A DNA stretch of 52,862 bases from Deltaproteobacteria bacterium (GTDB taxonomy: Bacteria; Desulfobacterota; Desulfarculia; JACQYL01), in the NCBI GenBank assembly GCA_016208165.1, contig JACQYL010000118.1, positions 1-52,862 of the forward strand, read 5' to 3'. The notes beneath the pieces are model-generated. The model did not search any database, was not told where the DNA came from, and saw only the letters and a list, made by a program, of their open reading frames with translations. Within the stretch, counting starts at the first letter, position 1. Each line of letters starts with the position of its first letter. A program made the translations under genes and the position numbers. Shown one piece after another: positions 40,374 to 49,836 of this stretch.

Positions 40374-42119
40374 TTACTTGACAGTGGTAAACGTGAAGAA
40401 ACGGTGCTCACCCGGCTTGGTGGTGACCGTACCGAGGTCGATGTTCTCCAGGATGTTTCCGGCGGAATCCGTGCAATTCACCTGAAGTGAATAAAGCCCC
40501 GGTGGAACCGCCAGTTTAGCCACACGGATCTCCGACGGCAACCCTTGCCAGAAGCGCAGGTCCGCCTTTTCGGAAAGAACCGCGTAGACGTTTCCGAGGG
40601 CTCCGATCACCCAACCCCAGGTATCTCCCCACTGATTTCGAGCCTGCTGCTCCGCAATCTTGGTGGCTGCATATTTCGCCGCTGCACGGGCGATGGCTTT
40701 AGCCATTATGCGGGTCTTGCGGTTCTCGAGATTAGCCTTTGCTATACGGCCTACAGGATCTCCCAACTCGGTATTTGCGGTCAGTATTTTCTCGCCGGCC
40801 GTGGGGCGGGCCACGATTTGGGAGCCCGCGATACGGCTCGTCCGATCCTGGTATACCGGGAAAGCCAATTTTACGATATGTCCATCCGGAAGAGGACTGA
40901 TGATACTGCGCTCCACTTTCACCGGAGATTTTCCGCTGAAATGAATGAACGTCAACTCCGATAACTTCTTTTTCTGGTCCACTGAAAGGTAAGGCACCTT
41001 GCCGTATTTTCGTGTGGCCTCTTTGAATTCGGCCGTTCCCATCCATTTGGCGACGGTGAGATAACTCGATTTGAGCAAATCGGGAGGCCCAACGAGGTAA
41101 TCGTTTCCATAGTCGGTTTCGTAAACGTCCAATGCTTTCCGGTAGGCGATGAACGCATCGTTCAGGTTGGCCGAGGTGGGATCGGTTTCGTACAACATCC
41201 CCACAAGCCATCGAGCAAATGCATCCTCTTTGTAGACGTTCTTCTTGTCTTCCGGATACTGGCTGTTGATGGCGGTCAGTTTGGAGTCCACTTTCCGGGC
41301 TTCCACTAGGGCGTCCTCGATACCGCCGCTCTTGACGTAGCCCAGGGCCCGGAACAGGTTGATCATGACCGATTCGAAATCTTCTCCACGATAAGGCGCC
41401 GCCAAATCGTTTACAATAAACGTGGACGCCTGGACGGTGAGTGATTTGGTGTACAGATCCTGCTCCAGACTTTCCGCTTCGGCGAGAATGGCTTGTCCGG
41501 TTTCGAAATCTCCGGCATAGAGATACGTCAGCCCGCTCTCGAGGAGGAAGAGCAGACGGTCTTTATCCCCGAATTGGGATTCGTTGAGCTTTAAAGCGGC
41601 GCAGGCTCCGCTATAATCGCCGCGTTCCATCAGAGGCACAACCTGGTTGTATACCGGAAGGTGGAACGTGTGGGGATCTTGTGCGACCGTTTCCTCGTAT
41701 TGGGAAGAGGAAGGGGCCTGTTCCTCCGTCTTCCGCTTCGCCTCTCCGCGGCTGCTCGAGCCGCGTTCAGCGGAAAAGGGGTCTTCCCTTCCGGTGCGGG
41801 GCGGCTCGACTCGCGCTTGCCGGCCCGGTTCCTTGCTTCCGGCACGATCCGTACCCGGCTCCATGGAAAAGGAGTCCGAGCGGGACGCTCCCTTCCGGAT
41901 GGCGCTTCGGCTCTGCTCCGCGGGCCGGTCCTCCCGGGCTTTCGGGGCTCTTTGGGTCCCTTCTTGAGAAAAGGAATCTTTTCGCTCCGGCCTGGGTTGA
42001 GCCGTACATCCCGCGAAACAAGGGTAAACGATCGCCGCTAGTAAAACGGCAAATAAGCCAAAGCTCTCGAAGAAGGTCTTTCTGAAAAAATGAGGGCCTA
42101 TCTTGAGCCTGTTGCCCAT
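40374..42119 (-). CDS. COG3014-family lipoprotein
   Basis: A 581-residue lipoprotein: an N-terminal hydrophobic stretch (FGLFAVLLAAIVYPCFAGC) with lipobox CFAGC, then a long low-complexity Arg/Glu/Ser/Pro linker (about 40-150), then a helical repeat region (about 155-335: VYNQVVPLMERGDYSGACAALKLNESQFGDKDRLLFLLESGLTYLYAGDFETGQAI) and a C-terminal beta domain (LPDGHIVKLAFPVYQ, SLQVNCTDSAGNILENIDLG). COG3014 proteins occur together with LpoB- and LPP20-like genes in several proteobacteria; their function is unknown. Start ATG 42119 has GGAG 10 bases upstream. It is the middle gene of the LpoB-COG3014-FlgT-like set. Confidence 0.8.
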   Translation of the reverse strand: MGNRLKIGPHFFRKTFFESFGLFAVLLAAIVYPCFAGCTAQPRPERKDSFSQEGTQRAPKAREDRPAEQSRSAIRKGASRSDSFSMEPGTDRAGSKEPGRQARVEPPRTGREDPFSAERGSSSRGEAKRKTEEQAPSSSQYEETVAQDPHTFHLPVYNQVVPLMERGDYSGACAALKLNESQFGDKDRLLFLLESGLTYLYAGDFETGQAILAEAESLEQDLYTKSLTVQASTFIVNDLAAPYRGEDFESVMINLFRALGYVKSGGIEDALVEARKVDSKLTAINSQYPEDKKNVYKEDAFARWLVGMLYETDPTSANLNDAFIAYRKALDVYETDYGNDYLVGPPDLLKSSYLTVAKWMGTAEFKEATRKYGKVPYLSVDQKKKLSELTFIHFSGKSPVKVERSIISPLPDGHIVKLAFPVYQDRTSRIAGSQIVARPTAGEKILTANTELGDPVGRIAKANLENRKTRIMAKAIARAAAKYAATKIAEQQARNQWGDTWGWVIGALGNVYAVLSEKADLRFWQGLPSEIRVAKLAVPPGLYSLQVNCTDSAGNILENIDLGTVTTKPGEHRFFTFTTVK

Positions 42120-42158
42120 ATGAAACGACTCCGGGATGAGAGGCGAGGCATCGGTGTC

Positions 42159-42776
42159 CTACAATTTGTATTTTGACCGTTTGACGTATTTCTTTATCTG
42201 TTTCTCTCCGATCCAGGCCTTCTTGTTGGATTCAAGGTGGATGAGTTCCAGATTCACCTGGTACAGGATGACGTACTGCCCTTCGATTTGATCCTTGATG
42301 GAATTCACCGATCCGGTGAGCATATAGTCCGCTCCCGCTTCCTCACTGAGGGATTTCGCCGTATCGGAACTGGTAAAACCCTGCTGCATATCGGCCTTTT
42401 CTTCACGCAGTTCCCTGCGCTCGTCCTTGGAGGCCACGAAATCGACCCGTCCGGAGTTAATGAGAGCCCGTTCGAGGTTTTTCACGAAGACCTGGGTATT
42501 GATATGTTCGTGGCTGCGGTTCAGCACCGTTCCGACAATGACAGTGGGGTTTTTGCCACTGTGACCCGACTTGAACGAATCCAGCCAGGGTCGGCCCAAA
42601 CAATCCAGAATCATCTCGTCCGCGACGAGCTGTGAATCGGAATCGTTCCACTTTCCGCTCAGATCGATGGTCTCTCCCACGTCGGTCCTGCGAACTTCAG
42701 GAGCTGAACTGCATCCCACGATCAGGAAAAGCCCCAGACAAAAGAAAAGCGCCTGTGTAGAAACCGACTGCTTCAT
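42159..42776 (-). CDS. lpoB: Penicillin-binding protein activator LpoB-family lipoprotein
   Basis: A 205-residue outer-membrane lipoprotein. Its signal MKQSVSTQALFFCLGLFLIVGCSSAP has lipobox LIVGC and Ser at +2. The mature part has the LpoB signature TDVGETIDLSGKWNDSDSQLVADEMILDCLGRPWLDSF, then VIVGTVLNRSHEHINTQVFVKNLERALINSGRVDFVASKDERRELREEK and GADYMLTGSVNSIKD. LpoB activates the bifunctional peptidoglycan synthase PBP1b from the outer membrane and has a CsgG-like fold. I chose ATG 42776 because GGGGAGG is just upstream; the longer frame to 42800 lacks a site. It is divergent from the adenylate cyclase across about 250 bases. Confidence 0.88.
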   Translation of the reverse strand: MKQSVSTQALFFCLGLFLIVGCSSAPEVRRTDVGETIDLSGKWNDSDSQLVADEMILDCLGRPWLDSFKSGHSGKNPTVIVGTVLNRSHEHINTQVFVKNLERALINSGRVDFVASKDERRELREEKADMQQGFTSSDTAKSLSEEAGADYMLTGSVNSIKDQIEGQYVILYQVNLELIHLESNKKAWIGEKQIKKYVKRSKYKL

Positions 42777-42814
42777 ATTGATTTCCTCCCCTGCTTCCAT
42801 TGAAAAACTTTTGT

Positions 42815-42842
42815 TTCACAAAAAGATAGCACGCTCTATAAT
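42815..42842 (+). promoter_or_regulatory. Distal promoter of the CHASE2 cyclase gene
   Basis: TTCACA (42815-42820), 16 bases, then a consensus TATAAT (42837-42842). An imperfect inverted repeat CTTTTG (42808-42813) / CAAAAAG (42819-42825) covers the -35 box and might be an operator shared with the divergent lpoB operon. Confidence 0.65.
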
Positions 42843-42955
42843 ACATATGCAATGCAAACATAAGGTGAACTGGAACCCTCGCCGGGACGGAGAGGGGAGA
42901 GGTCGTCTCCTTGGTGATCGAGTAAGGTGCGATCGGCCGAACGTCACGATTTTAT

Positions 42956-42984
42956 TTGACTTTTTCTCTGTAATCAACTATAAG
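42956..42984 (+). promoter_or_regulatory. Proximal promoter of the CHASE2 cyclase gene
   Basis: TTGACT (42956-42961), 17 bases, then TATAAG (42979-42984), 40 bases before the ATG 43024. With the distal promoter this gives two start points for the cyclase operon. Confidence 0.62.
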
Positions 42985-43023
42985 CCGAAATTCTTGAGAG
43001 CTCCACGACTCCGGGGAACTCAC

Positions 43024-45279
43024 ATGCGACGATTGCTCCTCAATACATCATGGTTGCAACTCCTTACCATCAGTCTGATCATTACTTCTCTGATCCTGGT
43101 TCTCTATTTTATCAAACCCGCGTTCACCGAAATTCTGGAATCGAAAACGCTTGACCTTCGTTTCTTGTACAGGGGACCGGTGGCGACCACGGGAACGGTG
43201 GTCTTGGCCAAGATCGATGAAAAAAGCCTGGATACCATAGGGAAATGGCCGTGGCCGAGAACTACGTTCGTCGGTCTGATCGAAAAGCTCGAGCAGGCCG
43301 GGGCCAGTGTCATGGCATTGGATGTGGGTTTTTTTGAACCCGATGAAGGCGCCGCTTTGGAAGTATTGAGGGATCTGGGGATGGAATTGGCATCCAAAGA
43401 CCTGCTTTCCACCGAGATCATGAACGTACTGGAGAAGCGCGCCGAGGTACTGGGTCCGGATTTCCAGTTTGCCGAGGCCGTCAAAAAGTCAAAGACCAAG
43501 GTCGTGTTGGGCTATTTCTTCCATCCGACGCCCGCCGGAATTTCCCACCTCGAGGAGGGCTCCGTCCAGGAAAAGCTCAAGCTTATCAGATCGTCGGCTT
43601 ACCGTATGATTCGGTACCGTTCCGAGGAGGCCAAATCCGTTCCTCTGATCGCCATGTATATGCCTGAAGCCAACCTTCCGGTGCTTTCTGAAGCGACCCG
43701 GTTCTCAGGATACTTTAATATCTTTCCCGACCCGGATGGGGTAGTCCGGTGGATGCCTCTGGTGCTTCGTTGTGAACGGTACCTGTTTCCTTCTCTCAGC
43801 GTGAGAGCCATCGAGGCCCACCATGGGGGAGGACCGTCCCGCCTCACGCTGTCTTCTTATGGCGTAGAATCGCTTCGAGTGGGCGAAACGGAAATACCGA
43901 CGGACGAACTTGGACGCATGATGATTCCCTACCCCGGCCCGCAAGGAGCGTTTGCCTCCTTTTCCGTTTCGGATATTTTGGAGGGCAAAGTGCCGAGGGA
44001 GCAACTCGAGAACAAAATCGTCGTCGTGGGCGCCACCGCGGTGGGTCTCTACGACCTTCGAGTCACTCCCTTCAGCTCTACGATGCCCGGGCTGGAGATA
44101 CATGCGGCCGTGATGGACAGTGTCCTCAGTAATCGTTTCCTGGTGCGGCCCCAATGGCTTTCCCTGTTCGATATCGCATTGATCGTTTTTGTGGGAGTGG
44201 GTTTGGGAACCTTGCTGTCGCGTCTCAGGGCCGTCGGAGGCGCGTTGTGCAGCGGAGCCTTTCTGATAGGCTATTCCGTTTTCGCCCAATTCATGTTCTC
44301 TTCCAGGGGTGTATGGATCAGTGTGGTATATCCGTGTCTGAATCTCATCCTGATCTATTCCTCGGTGACGGCGGTGCGTTACCTTAAGGAAGAGAAGGAA
44401 CGGCAGAAGGTAAAGCACGCCTTCAATCATTATCTTACCGCTTCAGTAGTCAACGAAATTCTCAGAGATCCGGAAAAGCTGAAACTGGGAGGAGACAAGA
44501 AGACGCTTACCGTTCTCTTTTCCGACATACGGGGATTCACCAGCATCAGCGAACGGTTGACTCCGGAAGACCTGGTCCGCCTGCTGAATCGTTACTTGAC
44601 CTTGATGACCGATATCGTCTTCAAGTACGAGGGGACGCTGGACAAATACATCGGAGATGCGGTAATGGCCATCTGGGGGGCGCCTTTGTGGCAGACTGAT
44701 CACGCTTCCCGCGCCTGCGATGCGGCGGTGGACATGATAATAGCTCTGAATCAGTTGCAGCCCCTTCTGGACGAGATGCAGATTCCCCAGTTCAGGATCG
44801 GCATCGGCATCAACACCGGCGATATGGTGGTGGGCAATATGGGATCGGACGAGCGCTTTGACTATACGGTCATGGGAGACAGCGTGAACCTGGGATCCCG
44901 TCTCGAAGGTACGAACAAAGAATATGGGACTAGTGTCATTATCAGCGGGAGTACGTACCAGAATGTGAAAGACCTTTTTCTTTGCAGAGAGCTGGATTGC
45001 ATCCGGGTGAAAGGGAAAACGGAACCCATCACGATTTACGAGCTTCTCGGGAGGTTGAGGGAAGGGTCGACCGAGCGGGATCTGGCGGACCGATTTCATG
45101 TGGCGCTTTCCCTCTACAAAACCCGAAATTTCAAAGAATCCGCGGAAAAATTCGAAGATATCATGAAAGCGTATCCGCAAGATAACCCGTCGAAGCTATA
45201 CCTGGAAAGATGCCGGCAATACCTGCTTCAGCCTCCTCCGGAGGATTGGGACGGCGTTTTTACAATGACTCATAAGTAG
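43024..45279 (+). CDS. CHASE2-sensor adenylate cyclase (class III)
   Basis: A 751-residue inner-membrane enzyme. After an N-terminal helix (about 12-30) comes a periplasmic CHASE2 domain to about 370 (VVLAKIDEKSLDTIGKWPWPR...GASVMALDVGFFEPDEG, and GLEIHAAVMDSVLSNRFL), then three membrane helices and a cytosolic class III cyclase domain (about 490-665). Catalytic residues: metal aspartates Asp501 (FSDIRGF) and Asp545 (YIGDAVMAIWG), adenine-selecting Lys541 with Thr615 (FDYTVMGDSVNLGSRLEG). A short TPR-like tail ends it. The frame is open to 42571, but ATG 43024 has GGGGA and begins the helix. It would turn an envelope signal into cAMP; the Crp-like gene at 33897 could be the reader. Confidence 0.9.
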   Translation: MRRLLLNTSWLQLLTISLIITSLILVLYFIKPAFTEILESKTLDLRFLYRGPVATTGTVVLAKIDEKSLDTIGKWPWPRTTFVGLIEKLEQAGASVMALDVGFFEPDEGAALEVLRDLGMELASKDLLSTEIMNVLEKRAEVLGPDFQFAEAVKKSKTKVVLGYFFHPTPAGISHLEEGSVQEKLKLIRSSAYRMIRYRSEEAKSVPLIAMYMPEANLPVLSEATRFSGYFNIFPDPDGVVRWMPLVLRCERYLFPSLSVRAIEAHHGGGPSRLTLSSYGVESLRVGETEIPTDELGRMMIPYPGPQGAFASFSVSDILEGKVPREQLENKIVVVGATAVGLYDLRVTPFSSTMPGLEIHAAVMDSVLSNRFLVRPQWLSLFDIALIVFVGVGLGTLLSRLRAVGGALCSGAFLIGYSVFAQFMFSSRGVWISVVYPCLNLILIYSSVTAVRYLKEEKERQKVKHAFNHYLTASVVNEILRDPEKLKLGGDKKTLTVLFSDIRGFTSISERLTPEDLVRLLNRYLTLMTDIVFKYEGTLDKYIGDAVMAIWGAPLWQTDHASRACDAAVDMIIALNQLQPLLDEMQIPQFRIGIGINTGDMVVGNMGSDERFDYTVMGDSVNLGSRLEGTNKEYGTSVIISGSTYQNVKDLFLCRELDCIRVKGKTEPITIYELLGRLREGSTERDLADRFHVALSLYKTRNFKESAEKFEDIMKAYPQDNPSKLYLERCRQYLLQPPPEDWDGVFTMTHK

Positions 45280-45293
45280 CACGGAGAAAGATA

Positions 45294-46991
45294 TTGGAAT
45301 TGAAACGTAACGCGCGGTTGTTTGGCCGCGTGATTGCCGCGTTCAGTATGTGCTTATTGCTATGGGCGGCGCAAGCGAGTCCTGTCGATCCGGCGGACGA
45401 AGATGCGACAAGCCTGCGTGACGCCCTCGATCTGTTAAACCAGGGTGGATTTCTGGAATCAATAGGGGCCCTTAAAGATCTCTCCCAGCGAGCGGGGGAT
45501 CCCGAGACCAAGGCTCAGTCCCTCGTCCACGTAGGCGATATATACAGCTACTTTCTGGACGATTACGATCAGGCGATGGCTGCGTATACTACCGCCATCG
45601 AGCAGTATGGAGGATTGGAAGAGACGGCCAATGCCTATTTCAACATGGGAATGATCCTTTTTGAACGAAAGCGTCCCAAAGACGCCATCGAGTATTTCGA
45701 AGCTTATTTGAAACACTTTCCGCAGGGAAGCCGTAGCCCGACAGCCGCGTTCATGTTGGAAGAGTGCAAGGCCGAGCCTTCGGAACCTCTTACGCCCGAG
45801 CCGGAGCCGGAGAAGACCGGCCCTGCTCCTCCCGCAACTCCTCCGGAAATCGCATCCGCTCCCAAACAGGCCCCGGTGCAGCCGCCTGAGGAGGTATACT
45901 CGAAGATCCCAACCGCAGAGAAAGAACCGTCTGTTCGCGTACTCGTTGAAGAAGGAGGGTCCTCGGTCACCGTATCGTCAAGCCGACCGCTATTGTTGTC
46001 AGACGACCGGGATCGTGATCGAAGCGTGCAACGCCCACCAGGATCGAAGACGCGCCTGACTGTTGGTAAACGGGGAGTGAAAATGGCGGACAACGGGTTC
46101 GAAGCGGAGCGGATTCGGGTGACCTCTCCGGACCCGAATGGCCGTGTCCGGTGCGCCGATCGAGAGTTCAGGGGCGACTTGCTGATGTACAAGAACTCCG
46201 GAAACGGAACCCTGGCCGTGGTAAACGTCCTCCCGCTGGAGCAATACCTGTACGGTGTCCTGCCTAAAGAAATTCCGGCGGGATGGCCGGAAGAGGCGTT
46301 GAAGGCTCAAGCCGTCGCGGCTCGTTCCTATGCCCTTTTCATGATCCGGAAGCGAGAGAATCAGCCGTATGACGTGGTCGCAACAGTCATGAGTCAAGTC
46401 TATGGAGGCGCTACGGCGGAACGACTCGAGACCAACCAGGCCGTTGACGCCACAAGGGGTCAGATTCTTGTGTATGGAGGAAACCCCATAATGGCCTATT
46501 TTCATTCCAACAGCGGGGGGCAGACCACAAGCGCAGGAGCTGTCTGGTCCGCCGACGTTCCTTATCTGAACGGAGTGACGGATCCATTCAGTAGGAGGGC
46601 GCCCAATAATAGCTGGAAGGATCGACTGACTCTGGACATGGTGCAGAAAAAGCTTTCGAAAGGCGGATATGATGTGGGCGCTATTTCCTCTCTCGAGGTG
46701 GCGGCATGGGATGCGTCCGGCCGGGCAAAGGAAATCCGAATTCATCATTCACGGGGCATAACGGTTCTGTCCGGAAACCAGTTTCGTCTGAAAGTGGGGG
46801 CCGAAAAGGTCAGGAGCACGCTTTTCAGACTGAGCCGAAACGCTTCCGAACTTGTGTTCGAGGGCAAGGGATTCGGGCACGGTGTGGGCATGAGCCAATG
46901 GGGCGCATACCAGATGGCTCTGGAAGGACATACGTACGATTCGATTCTGCGGCACTATTATGGCACGGCTGATTTGTCGCGCAAGTTGTAA
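45294..46991 (+). CDS. TPR-SpoIID/LytB-domain protein
   Basis: A 565-residue exported protein. Start is TTG 45294 with GGAG 8-9 bases upstream; the signal reads LFGRVIAAFSMCLLLWAAQASP. TPR-like repeats (about 35-160) lead to a Pro/Glu linker and then a SpoIID/LytB domain (about 265-560) with VVNVLPLEQYLYGVLPKEIPAGWPEEALKAQAVAARSYALF, SQVYGG, YFHSNSGGQTTSAGAVWS and the final FEGKGFGHGVGMSQWGAYQMA. SpoIID is a lytic transglycosylase that removes glycan strands stripped of peptides by amidases, and the E of LPKEIP is the expected catalytic residue. The amidase gene is two genes downstream, a matching pair. It follows the cyclase after 14 bases. Confidence 0.88.
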   Translation: MELKRNARLFGRVIAAFSMCLLLWAAQASPVDPADEDATSLRDALDLLNQGGFLESIGALKDLSQRAGDPETKAQSLVHVGDIYSYFLDDYDQAMAAYTTAIEQYGGLEETANAYFNMGMILFERKRPKDAIEYFEAYLKHFPQGSRSPTAAFMLEECKAEPSEPLTPEPEPEKTGPAPPATPPEIASAPKQAPVQPPEEVYSKIPTAEKEPSVRVLVEEGGSSVTVSSSRPLLLSDDRDRDRSVQRPPGSKTRLTVGKRGVKMADNGFEAERIRVTSPDPNGRVRCADREFRGDLLMYKNSGNGTLAVVNVLPLEQYLYGVLPKEIPAGWPEEALKAQAVAARSYALFMIRKRENQPYDVVATVMSQVYGGATAERLETNQAVDATRGQILVYGGNPIMAYFHSNSGGQTTSAGAVWSADVPYLNGVTDPFSRRAPNNSWKDRLTLDMVQKKLSKGGYDVGAISSLEVAAWDASGRAKEIRIHHSRGITVLSGNQFRLKVGAEKVRSTLFRLSRNASELVFEGKGFGHGVGMSQWGAYQMALEGHTYDSILRHYYGTADLSRKL

Positions 46992-47024
46992 TTCTCAATC
47001 GGGCTCCCGCAGAAAGGAGGCCTC

Positions 47025-49829
47025 ATGGTAACCTGCAGGAAAGTAATACTGGTCTCGCTCCCGCTGATCCTTTGCCTGTTTTGCGCGTCTTGCGTGGTCA
47101 GCACAAGTCAGACGGGAACAATGGTTGTTCAGAAGACCGAGGTACTGTTGAGTGGCGAATACCAGACCACCGAAGCGTACGAGAAACGGAAGCCAAAGAC
47201 CGTAGCGGTGCTGCCGTTTCTGAACGAAACCGGTAAGGAGGAAGCGCCGGAGGTGGTTCGCAGGTGTTTCTATAATCATTTCAGCTCGCTTCCTTATCTG
47301 GACATGGAATTGTTTCGAGTGGACTCGCTGCTTCGATCCAAAGGAGTGACGGATCCCACCAATGTCCAGAAGATGACTCCGCAGCAGCTGGGCGCCATAT
47401 TGAACGTCGATGCCGTGATCTATGGCACCATAACCCACTATAACCGCATCTACGCGGTGCTGGTATCGGACGTGGCCGTCGGCGCCATTCTCCGGATGGC
47501 GGACACGAAAACCGGGGAGGATCTCTGGACCGGCAAACACGTGGCCCACACACCCTCGGGCGGAATCGCCACCACCCCGGTAGGCCTCATTCTGACGGCG
47601 CTTTCAACGGCGTATAACCTGCGTGCGATCAACCTGTACCGAACGAGCGACGATCTGTTTAGAGAGATGGTCAAGGCCGTACCCAAGCCGACGCTGGCGG
47701 AGGCGGAAGCTCCTCCGAATATCATCATGCTCGCGCAGGATGGCGCGTTTTCCATCAAGAAGGCCGGGGATGTCATCAAAGTGGCCATGGAAGGCGACGC
47801 CGGAATGAGGGCGACTTTTGATATCGGAGATTTCAAAAAGGGATTGTTCATGAAGGAGGTGTCTCCGGGCAACTATGTGGGCGAATACCGTATCGTGCCG
47901 GGGGATAACGTGAAGGACGCTCTCGTTACGGGACATCTGCTGAATGAAGCCGGCGTCGCCGCCGAGTGGATCGATGCCCTGGGCAACGTGAACATCGATA
48001 CGACCCCGCCCAAACCTCCTGCCCAACTGACGGAAAGCAGCCGGGACAAAGCGGTCTATTTGAGCTGGGAACCGAATTCGGAGAGGGATCTGGCCAAGTA
48101 TCGCGTTTACCGGAGCGATACGCCGTTGACCGGGTATCAACTCCACAAGGAGCTGGAGAATACGGACTTCCTGGACAGCGATCTGACCAATTTCAAGCAG
48201 TTGCATTATAAGTTAACCGCCGTCGATGCGGCCGGCAATGAAAGCGAAACGAGTTCCATGGTTCAGGGCATGGGGGTGCCAAAAGGGCCGACGCCGGTGA
48301 GAGGCGAACTCAAGGAAAACACCAGTTGGTACGCAGCGGCCAGCCCTTACATCATCGAGACACCCGTTATCGTGCCGGACAAGATGCGCCTGGTCATCGA
48401 AGCGGGTACGACCGTGGTCAGCAAAGGCGCCGGCATCCGGATCTACGGAGGACTGACGGCGAAAGGATCGGAAAAACGGATCATCGCGTTCACAACGGAC
48501 GTACCCCTTGCGTGGGACGGGCTGTTGTTCGAAAATAAGGGTGCAAGTGAATTCGAGTTTTGCAGCGTACAGGGAGCGAAAATCGGGGCCCTGATCCGAT
48601 CCGGGTCACTGGCTGTTCGCGACTCGGAGTTTACCGGATGCACGGTGGCCTTGAAGGTCGAAGGCACGCACTCCAAGCCCGTCATCGAACGCAACAAGAT
48701 CATCAACAATATTGGGAACGCCGTAGAGGTCTCCTCCGGAGCGGAGCCTGTGCTCAATGGCAACCAGATATCGAACAACGGAGGAAAAGCACTGGATGTT
48801 GTGGCCGCCTCCCCGAAGTTGTCCAAAAACGAAATTATCCACAACAAGGGCGGAGGGCTCTTTTTCTTGAAGGCCGGTCCCATTATCCAAGAAAACGTTG
48901 TCCACGACAATGGGTCCGTTGATCTACTCAATCATCCGGGAAGCCAGACCATCGAAGCCGAGAGGAATTTCTGGGGTTCGAAATCCGGAGAAAAGATCAT
49001 AGGACGCATCAGCGGCCGTGTGAATTTCAGCCCCGTACTGGATGCCGCACCACCCGACGGCAAGCCGCTCAAGTTGTCGATAATGGAGAGCAATCTCCAG
49101 GGGAACATCACGCAGGATTCGTATCTGATACTGAGCAAAAGCCCCTATTCCGTGACCGGGGAGGCCGTTGTTGACGGGGGAGCCGTTCTGTATATCGAAC
49201 CGGGAGTGGTCCTGAAATACATGGCGCGGGAATCGGTGATCGAGGTGAAGGATGGAGGCGTTCATGCCCGAGGACGAGCGGACGCTCCCATACTGTTCGT
49301 GTCCGGAAGTTCTTCGCCGGGGCCGGGCGACTATGCTGCGGCGGTTCGCTTTCAGGAGATCAAGAAGAAAGGGCAGGGCGTCGGCGAGAGAATCGCGGAT
49401 AAGGTCAAAAGCATTTTGGGCGACCAGGAAGAAAGCTTTTTTGCTTACTGCGTGTTCGCCCACGCCGACACGCCGTTGGACGTATACTATGGGAGGCCGG
49501 ACATTACTTACAGTTTCATCGGATTCAACCGTCAGAGCGGCATCATTTGCCGCAACGATTCAAGGCCCAATATCGTGAGCAACACCTTGTACAACAACCT
49601 GGGAACAGCGGCTATCGAGTGTTACGGCATGACGAATCCCAGAATCAAGAATAACAATATCTTGGAGAACCCCTTTGCAGTGCAGAGTTTTTCCACCATA
49701 ACGCTGGATGCTCGTTCGAACTGGTGGGGCGCCGCACCGCCCAATGCGAACCTGTTTCTGGGCAATCTGGAGTATCAGCCGTACTTGACGGAACCGAATC
49801 CCGAGGCTTTCAATTATAGCTTCAAGTAG
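47025..49829 (+). CDS. GNA1162-FN3-beta-helix fusion lipoprotein
   Basis: A 934-residue lipoprotein (signal ILVSLPLILCLFCASC, lipobox FCASC). Domain 1, about 40-220, is DUF799/GNA1162-like, CsgG-type fold: KTVAVLPFLNETGKEEAPEVVRRCFYNHFSSLPYLDMELFRVDSLL and LGAILNVDAVIYGTITHYNR. Domain 2, at about 225-320, is beta-sandwich-like. Domain 3 is a fibronectin-III domain at about 330-410 (SWEPNSERDLAKYRVYRSDTPLTG). From about 440 to 925 it is a right-handed parallel beta-helix with repeated N-ladder turns (RNKIINNIGNAVEVSSGAEPVLNGNQISNN, NNILENPFAV). This combination is new to me. RBS AAAGGAGG precedes ATG 47025. Possibly a surface-exposed or periplasmic scaffold. Confidence 0.83.
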   Translation: MVTCRKVILVSLPLILCLFCASCVVSTSQTGTMVVQKTEVLLSGEYQTTEAYEKRKPKTVAVLPFLNETGKEEAPEVVRRCFYNHFSSLPYLDMELFRVDSLLRSKGVTDPTNVQKMTPQQLGAILNVDAVIYGTITHYNRIYAVLVSDVAVGAILRMADTKTGEDLWTGKHVAHTPSGGIATTPVGLILTALSTAYNLRAINLYRTSDDLFREMVKAVPKPTLAEAEAPPNIIMLAQDGAFSIKKAGDVIKVAMEGDAGMRATFDIGDFKKGLFMKEVSPGNYVGEYRIVPGDNVKDALVTGHLLNEAGVAAEWIDALGNVNIDTTPPKPPAQLTESSRDKAVYLSWEPNSERDLAKYRVYRSDTPLTGYQLHKELENTDFLDSDLTNFKQLHYKLTAVDAAGNESETSSMVQGMGVPKGPTPVRGELKENTSWYAAASPYIIETPVIVPDKMRLVIEAGTTVVSKGAGIRIYGGLTAKGSEKRIIAFTTDVPLAWDGLLFENKGASEFEFCSVQGAKIGALIRSGSLAVRDSEFTGCTVALKVEGTHSKPVIERNKIINNIGNAVEVSSGAEPVLNGNQISNNGGKALDVVAASPKLSKNEIIHNKGGGLFFLKAGPIIQENVVHDNGSVDLLNHPGSQTIEAERNFWGSKSGEKIIGRISGRVNFSPVLDAAPPDGKPLKLSIMESNLQGNITQDSYLILSKSPYSVTGEAVVDGGAVLYIEPGVVLKYMARESVIEVKDGGVHARGRADAPILFVSGSSSPGPGDYAAAVRFQEIKKKGQGVGERIADKVKSILGDQEESFFAYCVFAHADTPLDVYYGRPDITYSFIGFNRQSGIICRNDSRPNIVSNTLYNNLGTAAIECYGMTNPRIKNNNILENPFAVQSFSTITLDARSNWWGAAPPNANLFLGNLEYQPYLTEPNPEAFNYSFK

Positions 49830-49836
49830 ACTTTCC

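Noticed and set aside
42571-43023. An N-terminal extension of the CHASE2 cyclase from 42571
   Set aside because: The open frame runs antisense through lpoB and across both candidate promoters; ATG 43024 has a good ribosome site and begins the normal membrane helix.
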